A stretch of 10,115 nt of DNA from NCBI GenBank assembly GCA_003505715.1, contig DNXU01000607.1, positions 212 through 10,326 on the forward strand. The letters are read 5' to 3'. Made by a program: the position numbers and the translations under genes. The stretch is from Cyanobacteria bacterium UBA8803 (GTDB lineage: Bacteria; Cyanobacteriota; Cyanobacteriia; Cyanobacteriales; Coleofasciculaceae). Each line of letters begins with the position of its first letter. Within the stretch, counting starts at the first letter, position 1. The notes beneath the pieces were generated by a model. That model was not told the origin of the DNA. It did not search any database and was given only the letters and a program-made list of their open reading frames with translations. Shown one piece after another: positions 1-4,984 of the stretch.

Positions 1-980
1 TAGTAGTGGCGGATGCTCTTGAGGATGCGGGTTTAGAAGCGCCGTTATCCAACTCTGGTGTAGTAGTTGGCTCAAGCCGAGGCTGTCAGGCTGCCTGGGA
101 GCAATTGGCAAAGGTACTGAGAAGCAAGGACAGTCTCGACCAAGAGCAGGATGCCCTGTTTCCTAACTTAGAGTATTGGTTGGATACGCTGCCCCACCAA
201 GCTGCGATCGCAACGGCTCGTCAAATTGGTTCAACCGGACCAGTCCTAGCACCAATGGCGGCTTGTGCCACTGGGATTTGGGCGATCGCTCGGGGTTTTG
301 AACTGATCCAAACAGGTCAGTGTCACCAGGTCTTGGCTGGTGCTGTGGAAGCTCCCATTACTCCCCTCACCTTGGTCGGATTTGAGCAAATGGGAGCTTT
401 GGCACAAACAGGTGCTTACCCCTTCGATCGGCAGCGAGAGGGCTTAGTTTTAGGTGAGGGAGCAGCTATTTTGGTGTTGGAGTCTGCTGAGTTCGCCTTG
501 AGTCGAGGAATACCCATTTACGGACAGCTGTTAGGATTTGGCTTGACTTGTGATGCTTATCATAGGAGTGCACCTAGGGCAATGAGTAAAAGTGCTTTCA
601 CAGCAATCAAGCAATGTTTGGAGCGCAGTGGACTTTCTCCACTTGATATTGACTACATCCACGCTCACGGGACTGGTACTAGGTTAAATGATGAGAATGA
701 AGCTCAGTTAATTGAGCATTTATTTCCTGAGGGAGTTGCGGTTAGTTCCACTAAGGGAGCAACTGGTCATACTTTGGGTGCGTCTGGAGCGATTGGTGCA
801 GCCTTTTGCTCGCTCGCCTTGAAGCATAGGGTATTACCCCCTTGTGTAGGGTTACGGGAACCGGAGTTTGATTTAAATTTGGTGGCTGAGGCTCGTCAGT
901 GTAATGTGGGAGGGGTGCTTTGTTTTAGTTTTGGTTTTGGGGGGCAGAATGCGGTTATGGCTTTGGGTAAGTATTATTGA
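1..980 (+). CDS. Beta-ketoacyl-ACP synthase (KAS I/II, FabF-like), 5'-truncated by window edge
   Basis: Condensing enzyme of the thiolase fold, expected to extend acyl-ACP with malonyl-ACP in cytosolic fatty acid or lipid synthesis. The reading frame is already open at base 3 (a GTA codon precedes the GTG at 6), and the visible protein begins mid-domain at ALEDAGL. The true start is therefore upstream, with probably 70-90 residues missing from a family of about 400-420. Counting from the GTG at 6, the nucleophile Cys is C87 in AACATG. The FDRQREGLVLGEGA motif lies near 140-153, the first catalytic His is H221 in HAHGTGT, Lys is K250 in SSTKGATGH with the second His at H255, and the glycine-rich end CFSFGFGGQNA is near 306-316. 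The Cys-His-His triad is complete, so it should be active. It is rather divergent from housekeeping FabF and could be a second cyanobacterial KAS paralogue, so no symbol is given. It converges with the gene at 1023. Confidence 0.93.
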   Translation, partial: VVADALEDAGLEAPLSNSGVVVGSSRGCQAAWEQLAKVLRSKDSLDQEQDALFPNLEYWLDTLPHQAAIATARQIGSTGPVLAPMAACATGIWAIARGFELIQTGQCHQVLAGAVEAPITPLTLVGFEQMGALAQTGAYPFDRQREGLVLGEGAAILVLESAEFALSRGIPIYGQLLGFGLTCDAYHRSAPRAMSKSAFTAIKQCLERSGLSPLDIDYIHAHGTGTRLNDENEAQLIEHLFPEGVAVSSTKGATGHTLGASGAIGAAFCSLALKHRVLPPCVGLREPEFDLNLVAEARQCNVGGVLCFSFGFGGQNAVMALGKYY

Positions 981-985
981 ACGCA

Positions 986-1015
986 CCCCACCTGAATCAA
1001 AGATTATAGGTGGGG
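986..1015. terminator. Bidirectional terminator-like stem between convergent genes
   Basis: A perfect 8-bp stem, CCCCACCT (986-993) with AGGTGGGG (1008-1015), encloses a 14-nt loop. It sits 5 nt after the KAS stop and 8 nt before the stop of the minus-strand gene. Neither side has a strong T-run, so termination efficiency is uncertain. Its position between two convergent stop codons is the main support. Confidence 0.6.
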
Positions 1016-1022
1016 ATGTAGT

Positions 1023-2006
1023 TCAGGTACTCGGTAATAACGAGTAGACTTGGCCGTCAATTAACAGTCGGGTAATTCCTTTCGCTTGCAGCTGGGAGCC
1101 AACCTTCTGTAACATCTGACCATCGGGAACTTTGATCACTCGCTGGGAACGATTGGAAAAACGCCGTGCTACTCGGTGGTTATCAAACACTGGCAGCGTT
1201 CTCTGCTGAATTTCCTCAGCAGGAATTCGTCCAAGGTCACTAAACTCTTTCAATGGCCGAGTAATCAACTCTGCTGCCCGATCTACTACCAGATAACAGG
1301 TTTTGGGCAGGGAAGCTTCAGATAAAGGTAGGACTTGTACGGGAATACCGCTGGCAATATGAGTGGTTCGGATTGGTTTGCGATCGTGGATGTCTATCTC
1401 CTCATCGTCCCAGTCTTCATCTAGATCCTCATCTAAATCTTCATCTAGATCCTCATCTAGATCCTCATCTAAATCTTCATCTAGATCCATCAACTCATCA
1501 TCCAGCAACTCTTGTAGTTCGCTGGTTTCTATCCGCTCCATCCTCTCAAGGAATTCATCCTCTGCTTCATCAAATTCGGTTTCAGTTTCAAGAGAGTGAA
1601 TGTCCAAGGGTAACTCGGTCTGTATCGCTTCTGATTCAGTGCCTGCTTCAAAGACCACTGAAGAACGCTTGCGCCGCCGACGCCGATCTATATCAGTTGA
1701 GGCTGATGGTTTATCCTCAGCTTCTACCGATGACTTATTCATTTGAATAAAAGGCGCTGATTCAACCTCTAAATTGGTCTCTAATTGAGAGGTTTTAAGA
1801 ACAGTCGTACTAGGTGTACGATTCAATCGCTTTTGCTGGATCAGCGCTTCGTATTCTGACTCTAACAAGCTGCTCTTGAGAAGGCGGCTAATTGTTGAGT
1901 TACTTACACCATAACGATCTGCCAGAGTTGATGTTGTCTCCTCTGGATGTCGGTATAGTTTCAAGATATCTTTTTTGTCGGCATCAGTTAGTTTTCTAGG
2001 ACTCAT
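1023..2006 (-). CDS. Helix-turn-helix protein with basic patch and repeat-encoded acidic tract; function unknown
   Basis: A 327-residue soluble protein. Residues about 5-45 form a homeodomain/transposase-like helix-turn-helix, with the segment LADRYGVSNSTISRLLKSS at about 28-46 as the recognition unit. A low-complexity linker follows, with a basic cluster RRRRRKR at 108-114. Then comes a very acidic region at about 145-207 whose core is six LDED units (175-198), and a folded C-terminal part at about 215-327 with no recognised domain. The DNA-binding N-terminus and polyacidic middle suggest a chromatin- or transcription-associated protein. The HTH resembles that of transposase N-termini, but no DDE or other catalytic domain follows, so it is not a transposase. 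The ATG has AAGG at 2014-2011, about 5 nt upstream. Only 8 nt separate it from the upstream membrane-protein stop, so translational coupling is likely. Specific role unknown. Confidence 0.85.
   Translation of the reverse strand: MSPRKLTDADKKDILKLYRHPEETTSTLADRYGVSNSTISRLLKSSLLESEYEALIQQKRLNRTPSTTVLKTSQLETNLEVESAPFIQMNKSSVEAEDKPSASTDIDRRRRRKRSSVVFEAGTESEAIQTELPLDIHSLETETEFDEAEDEFLERMERIETSELQELLDDELMDLDEDLDEDLDEDLDEDLDEDLDEDWDDEEIDIHDRKPIRTTHIASGIPVQVLPLSEASLPKTCYLVVDRAAELITRPLKEFSDLGRIPAEEIQQRTLPVFDNHRVARRFSNRSQRVIKVPDGQMLQKVGSQLQAKGITRLLIDGQVYSLLPST
1417..1488 (-). repeat. Six 12-bp tandem repeats in two 36-bp blocks, in-frame, encoding (LDED)6
   Basis: Six 12-bp units run without a gap. 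Type A is TCATCTAGATCC and type B is TCATCTAAATCT. The order is A-B-A-A-B-A, that is, two identical 36-bp blocks (1417-1452 and 1453-1488). The unit length is a multiple of three, so gain or loss of copies changes only the length of the acidic tract. Each A unit contains the palindrome ATCTAGAT. Confidence 0.95.
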
Positions 2007-2014
2007 AGCTTACC

Positions 2015-2941
2015 TTAAGTTCGCCTACGCGCACTACGGCGAGAACGGCTTGATACGTCATATTCCAGGGCAGCTCCTATGGCAAAGAGTACTGCACTGA
2101 AAACAAAAAACACATCCAGTACACCTCCACTTTCATATTCTTGACCGCTAGCCTGAGCGAGAGCATCAACATATTTGAAGCCCATATCTGCAATGTAGAG
2201 GGAAAACGTGGCAGCGGCAATCATCCGCCAAGACTGGGCAAAACGCCCGCCCCAAAAGGCTAATAAAAGCGTTGAGGCAATAATCAGCAAGAACACATCA
2301 AAAACGATGTAGGCAAAATTCACCTGTCTGGACAGGGGACTTAGGAGTTGGTCAATTGATGCCACCCAACCGGGCAGATTAGCAGGGACTTCCTCAGCTA
2401 CAACAGCACCAGCTGCTTCTGAAGCCTCTGGCGTAGCCAGCAAAATCCAGACTGCCAAGGCAATTCCCAAGGCGGCGATTGCCCCTACCGTTACCCACTG
2501 CCAAACCTCTAGATTTAAGCGTCTAGGCAAAACGGCTAAAACCATTCCCCAGCCAATTAGCACATAGGAGATCAAGTAAAAGAAATCTGCGGGTGACACA
2601 TCGGGGTCAAGACCGAAATAAAGTTCCCATACCCCAAATATCAAGTTGGCGACAAAGTAAGCCAGCATTCCCAGGCCAATTCCGAGCCAAACATTACGTC
2701 CACTCGCAATCTGAGGGCTACCCCAATTTCTGTAACAGAGTAAAGCCGCCCCTAGAAAGGGCAAACATTCTAGAACATACGTGCCAAACAAATACCAAAA
2801 CCTGTCTTCTCCAGGCAGAGTCACGCTAAACAGCAGAAAAAATAATAGCGATACTACTGCCCAAGCAATCCCTGCATAGACAATATTCTGACCTGTCAGA
2901 AGGGATTGAGTTCCAGATGATTTATCTACAGAGCTGCTCAT
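2015..2941 (-). CDS. Multi-pass membrane protein, probable stand-alone membrane sensor-type domain
   Basis: A 308-residue integral inner-membrane protein with about eight hydrophobic helices near residues 20-42, 48-70, 84-106, 118-138, 149-169, 208-229, 238-256 and 275-293. It ends in a strongly basic, presumably cytoplasmic tail (RSRRSARRRT). The segments SPADFFYLISY (about 116-126) and SLYIADMGFKYVDA (about 247-260), with an acidic DP before the first and a G-x-x-x-D pattern after the second, recall the 7-8 helix membrane sensor regions found in front of GGDEF, EAL or kinase modules. No such output domain is present here. The ATG at 2941 is chosen because AAAGG lies about 5 nt upstream. A TTG at 2968 would add nine residues but has no ribosome site. 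It lies about 130 nt after the gene ending at 3071 and 8 nt before the HTH gene, so an operon is likely. Ligand and function unknown. Confidence 0.82.
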   Translation of the reverse strand: MSSSVDKSSGTQSLLTGQNIVYAGIAWAVVSLLFFLLFSVTLPGEDRFWYLFGTYVLECLPFLGAALLCYRNWGSPQIASGRNVWLGIGLGMLAYFVANLIFGVWELYFGLDPDVSPADFFYLISYVLIGWGMVLAVLPRRLNLEVWQWVTVGAIAALGIALAVWILLATPEASEAAGAVVAEEVPANLPGWVASIDQLLSPLSRQVNFAYIVFDVFLLIIASTLLLAFWGGRFAQSWRMIAAATFSLYIADMGFKYVDALAQASGQEYESGGVLDVFFVFSAVLFAIGAALEYDVSSRSRRSARRRT

Positions 2942-2989
2942 AATACCTTTGTTTGAGATCCCTGACAATGGACATTACAAAACGCTAAT

Positions 2990-3018
2990 GTTATAAACCT
3001 TAGCTGCTGATGCACTAA
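2990..3018 (-). promoter_or_regulatory. Possible promoter for the membrane-protein/HTH gene pair
   Basis: Read on the minus strand, TATAAC (2995-2990) makes a good -10 element about 50 nt upstream of the ATG at 2941. The hexamer 17 nt further up (TTAGTG, 3018-3013) is a poor -35. It could allow the pair to be expressed apart from the gene ending at 3071. Support is sequence similarity to sigma-70 sites only. Confidence 0.28.
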
Positions 3019-3070
3019 GATTGCATCTTGAGTGCCAGCTACGACACATTTGTTTAACCTTCTATCTAGA

Positions 3071-3730
3071 TTATCGCCATAGCTTCCCTAGGGGAGAGGA
3101 TTGCAGCCAGTCGATAAACTGAGTTTGATCGTTTTCCGGCATATCTTGTAATAAATCGCTTACTCCTTCAGCAAAGTTGGTATTGCCAAAATATTCTTTA
3201 CCCAGACGATAGAGTTCCTGCAACAGAGTGATGAGGTGATGTTCCTCCCACGGCGGCACCTGTAGGCTGTTCAGGGGATCGAGACTCAGCAAGTTTTTCA
3301 CAGCATCGGGCGAATCAGCCTGGGGAAAGTGCCATTGCTGAAAAACTTCAGTGATATCTTTGTGAAACAATCCAGCTTGCCTATGTCCTAAAAGGTCTTC
3401 AATATCCATGGAAACCGTTTGTAACAGTAAAAGACAGGCTTGGGTATAGGGTATGATTCTCGAGTCAGGGCCGACTTCACTTCCAAGTTGCTCTAGACGA
3501 ATTTTTCCCCAAACGCTGTAGCGATCAGGTTCTTCTAACAAAACACAGGCTTTCCCACGATTATCGGTCAGGTCTCGCCAGAAGGCTCTGGCTTCTTCAG
3601 CTTGATTGGCACGAAATACGCTAATCAAGCGAAAGGTTTGTCCCTGATAACTGAGAATCGGGATTTGCTGCTCCCGCTTGGGGTGCTGCATACTAGAGAT
3701 TTCAACATCCTGCCTTTTTAAAATAAACAT
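3071..3730 (-). CDS. Conserved-looking cyanobacterial protein of unknown function
   Basis: A soluble protein of 219 residues from the ATG at 3730. A further in-frame ATG at 3799 would give 242 residues. The inner start is preferred because the compact segment MFILKRQDVEIS looks like a true N-terminus, but neither ATG has a convincing ribosome site (GGATAGAG precedes 3799), so the start is open. There is no signal peptide or membrane helix. It has a mixed alpha/beta N-terminal half (QQIPILSYQGQTFRLIS, then GKACVLLEEPDRYSVWGKIRLEQL) and a helical C-terminal half rich in Leu, Gln and aromatic residues. No catalytic motif is recognised. From memory it resembles a cyanobacteria-specific family annotated after Npun_F0813, which I could not verify. 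It is the first gene of a possible three-gene minus-strand cluster. No function is assigned. Confidence 0.75.
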   Translation of the reverse strand: MFILKRQDVEISSMQHPKREQQIPILSYQGQTFRLISVFRANQAEEARAFWRDLTDNRGKACVLLEEPDRYSVWGKIRLEQLGSEVGPDSRIIPYTQACLLLLQTVSMDIEDLLGHRQAGLFHKDITEVFQQWHFPQADSPDAVKNLLSLDPLNSLQVPPWEEHHLITLLQELYRLGKEYFGNTNFAEGVSDLLQDMPENDQTQFIDWLQSSPLGKLWR

Positions 3731-3861
3731 AACACTGGCAAATGACTCTTGACCGGGCTGGGAGCGCTTTGGGAACTGCTGTAATACCCAAGCGACCATC
3801 TCTCTATCCAGAATGCTTATGCTATAGTCTGATGGATGGGCGATAGGCGCTTTGGGCTATA

Positions 3862-3878
3862 AATGCCCTTTGGGCATT
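3862..3878. repeat. Short perfect hairpin AATGCCC-TTT-GGGCATT
   Basis: A perfect 7-bp inverted repeat with a 3-nt loop, followed on the plus strand by AATTT. It lies about 65 nt upstream of the outer possible start of the minus-strand gene ending at 3071. It could be a leader hairpin, a weak terminator or an operator. No further support. Confidence 0.45.
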
Positions 3879-3910
3879 AATTTGCTGATGGCAATAATAA
3901 TGTACCAATT

Positions 3911-3988
3911 CAAGGTTGGAATCGGTGTCTTTTCCACCTTGATGGCACGGGAAGAGGTCAGGTATTCGGGTACTTGCCTTTAACGTGC
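3911..3988. other. Two adjacent bulged hairpins in intergenic DNA (possible structured RNA)
   Basis: Hairpin 1: CAAGG-T-TGGAA (3911-3921) pairs with TTCCACCTTG (3932-3941), giving 10 bp with one bulged T and a 10-nt loop. Hairpin 2: outer arm GCACG (3945-3949) pairs with CGTGC (3984-3988). The inner arm AGG-T-CAGGTA (3956-3965) pairs with TACTTGCCT (3972-3980) with one G-U pair and one bulge, capped by TTCGGG. Two consecutive long stems, each with a single bulge, are more than I expect from random intergenic DNA. No motif of RNase P RNA, tmRNA, 6S RNA or Yfr1 was recognised. A 40-codon minus-strand open frame (3979-3857) overlaps this segment, so a decayed gene is the main alternative. The remainder of 3800-4069 shows only weaker repeats. 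Confidence 0.4.
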
Positions 3989-4069
3989 GACATGAAATTG
4001 TACATGCTGGTTTATTGTAACTTGACCGTCAAGCCGCTTGGGTTGGCAGCCAGATAGAATTTCAAGCGG

Positions 4070-4098
4070 TTGGAGCTTTTGCGCCAATAGGGTACAAT
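4070..4098 (+). promoter_or_regulatory. Sigma-70-type promoter upstream of tRNA-Arg
   Basis: TTGGAG (4070-4075) and TACAAT (4093-4098) are separated by exactly 17 nt. Transcription would begin near 4105, giving a leader of about 140 nt before the tRNA. A 5-bp hairpin CAACC-AAA-GGTTG (4100-4112) lies at the expected start. Directly upstream of the -35 is a 7-bp inverted repeat, CCGCTTG (4034-4040) with CAAGCGG (4063-4069). Before that is CTTGAC-C-GTCAAG (4021-4033), which could be an operator. These sites are inferred from sequence alone. Confidence 0.55.
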
Positions 4099-4145
4099 GC
4101 AACCAAAGGTTGTCGTGAATCCTTCTTCCTTGCTGCTGGAGTTGG

Positions 4146-4203
4146 AGTTTGGCTAAAGGTTCAGGTCAATTAACAAAAGCACTGCTTTGCCCATTAGCCA
4201 ACT
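4146..4203 (+). other. Structured leader between promoter and tRNA-Arg
   Basis: TTGGCTAA (4149-4156) pairs perfectly with TTAGCCAA (4194-4201). The stem extends by about three further pairs around a one-base T bulge. Inside the loop a second hairpin, AAAGC-ACT-GCTTT (4176-4188), can form. If transcription starts near 4105, this fold lies wholly in the tRNA precursor's 5' leader, or it could be a separate small RNA. There is no open reading frame with a plausible start here. Confidence 0.4.
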
Positions 4204-4245
4204 AGAAGTAGAGGCTTCATAGGCTGGTCTGGAGAAACAGTTGAT

Positions 4246-4318
4246 GCCCTCGTAGCTCAGAGGATAGAGCAAGGGATTTCTAATCCTTTGGTCGCAGGTT
4301 CGATTCCTGCCGAGGGCG
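4246..4318 (+). tRNA. trnR: tRNA-Arg (anticodon UCU)
   Basis: A 73-nt cloverleaf with every arm paired. The acceptor stem GCCCTCG/CGAGGGC is perfect. The D arm is GCTC/GAGC. The anticodon arm is AGGGA with TCCTT (one G-U pair), and its loop TTTCTAA places TCT at 4279-4281. The T arm is GCAGG-TTCGATT-CCTGC, and the discriminator base is G. It reads AGA and AGG arginine codons. The 3' CCA is not encoded and must be added. The next bases (TTGCAATAACG) lead into a weak terminator. No intron is present. Confidence 0.97.
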
Positions 4319-4325
4319 TTGCAAT

Positions 4326-4346
4326 AACGTAAATACGTTGATTTTT
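4326..4346 (+). terminator. Weak intrinsic terminator after tRNA-Arg
   Basis: AACGT-AAAT-ACGTT (4326-4339) forms a 5-bp stem followed by GATTTTT (4340-4346). The stem is short and AT-rich, but it sits 7 nt after the tRNA and is followed by a T-run, as expected for a tRNA transcript end. Confidence 0.45.
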
Positions 4347-4387
4347 CCACTGGCTCAACCCCATTTTCTGAGTAAAAACAGCCAGAA

Positions 4388-4410
4388 TTGATATCAAAAT
4401 GATATCATTT
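4388..4410. promoter_or_regulatory. Two GATATC-centred palindromes 11 bp apart, candidate operator
   Basis: TTGATATCAA (4388-4397) and AAATGATATCATTT (4397-4410) are perfect palindromes of 10 and 14 bp. Their centres are 11 bp apart, so two dimers would bind the same DNA face. The second overlaps TTGACC (4409-4414), a possible -35 for the downstream glutaredoxin-like gene, though no good -10 follows at the right distance. Geometry suggests a cooperative repressor site. The cognate regulator is unknown. Confidence 0.4.
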
Positions 4411-4481
4411 GACCTTTTCCCAATAGCTGACTACGGCTCTGGTAGTGGCATGGTAAAGACAACCTCAGCGTTTATTCTCCG

Positions 4482-4498
4482 TGGCGGGTTCTCCGCCA
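4482..4498 (+). repeat. GC-rich leader hairpin TGGCGG-GTTCT-CCGCCA
   Basis: A perfect 6-bp stem with a 5-nt loop, about 35 nt upstream of the ATG at 4533. It would lie in the 5' leader of the glutaredoxin-like gene if that gene is transcribed from the region near 4409. The remainder of 4347-4532 shows no gene. Confidence 0.35.
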
Positions 4499-4532
4499 TG
4501 ACACCTGATTTGTCAGCCACATAACCTAAGCC

Positions 4533-4793
4533 ATGCAATTAATTCTTTACAGTAAGCCTGGTTGCCACCTTTGTGAGGGGCTGCAAGAAAAGCTTGAACA
4601 GATCCAAGGCTTACAGATCGAACTAGAAGTGCGAGACATTACTAGCCGCGAGGATTGGTTTCAAGCTTATCAGTATGAGGTCCCGGTACTGTGTCAAACT
4701 ATTGGCGATCGGGAAGAAGCACTACCTCGTCCTTCTCCACGCTTGAGTGTGCAGCAGTTGGAAGGAATGTTACGGAAATATTTGCTGGCCTGA
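4533..4793 (+). CDS. Glutaredoxin-like (thioredoxin-fold, CxxC) protein
   Basis: An 86-residue protein matching the short glutaredoxin-like family (DUF836 type, PF05768-like). The first beta strand MQLILYSKPG leads straight into the redox motif CHLC (C11-C14). The cis-proline loop is EVPVL with P51, and a third Cys (C54) follows. There is no signal peptide, so a cytosolic thiol-disulfide role is likely; the substrate is unknown. The length is typical for the family and the beta-alpha-beta order is complete. The ATG at 4533 is the only sensible start, although no clear ribosome site precedes it. murE follows on the same strand after about 190 nt. Co-transcription is possible, but a TTGACA hexamer at 4874 may give murE its own promoter. 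Confidence 0.88.
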   Translation: MQLILYSKPGCHLCEGLQEKLEQIQGLQIELEVRDITSREDWFQAYQYEVPVLCQTIGDREEALPRPSPRLSVQQLEGMLRKYLLA

Positions 4794-4873
4794 TTAATAG
4801 TTATCAAGCATAGATTTTCAAGGAATTATCCTAACCTTTAGGTACGGAACCTCCAATTTCAATAAAACTTGTA

Positions 4874-4879
4874 TTGACA
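4874..4879 (+). promoter_or_regulatory. TTGACA hexamer, possible -35 of murE
   Basis: An exact TTGACA lies about 105 nt upstream of the murE ATG at 4985. No convincing -10 is present 16-18 nt downstream, so this is a weak call. The 4794-4984 spacer also holds two small stems: CCTAA-CCT-TTAGG (4830-4842) and AGGCT/AGCCT (4893-4912). Confidence 0.22.
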
Positions 4880-4984
4880 CTCTCCGGTTTAAAGGCTCCA
4901 AGCTTTTAGCCTGAATTGTTGTAAGAGATGGGTCTGATAGCTAGGATGACTTCGAGTCCCTTTGTTTGCGAGGAGTTGATTACG

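Noticed and set aside
1417..1488. CRISPR-like tandem repeats
   Set aside because: Units are contiguous 12-mers with no spacers and are in-frame coding sequence.
1363..1750. Plus-strand Ser-rich and His/Leu-rich ORFs
   Set aside because: Low-complexity shadows of the 12-bp repeat in the minus-strand HTH gene.
3984..4000. Group II intron 5' end (GTGCGAC)
   Set aside because: No domain V, no reverse-transcriptase ORF and no 3' boundary. The motif is part of a local hairpin.
4153..4350. 65-codon minus-strand ORF containing RNRTCDQRIRNPLLYPLSYEG
   Set aside because: It is the antisense translation of tRNA-Arg (4246-4318), a well-known spurious protein type.
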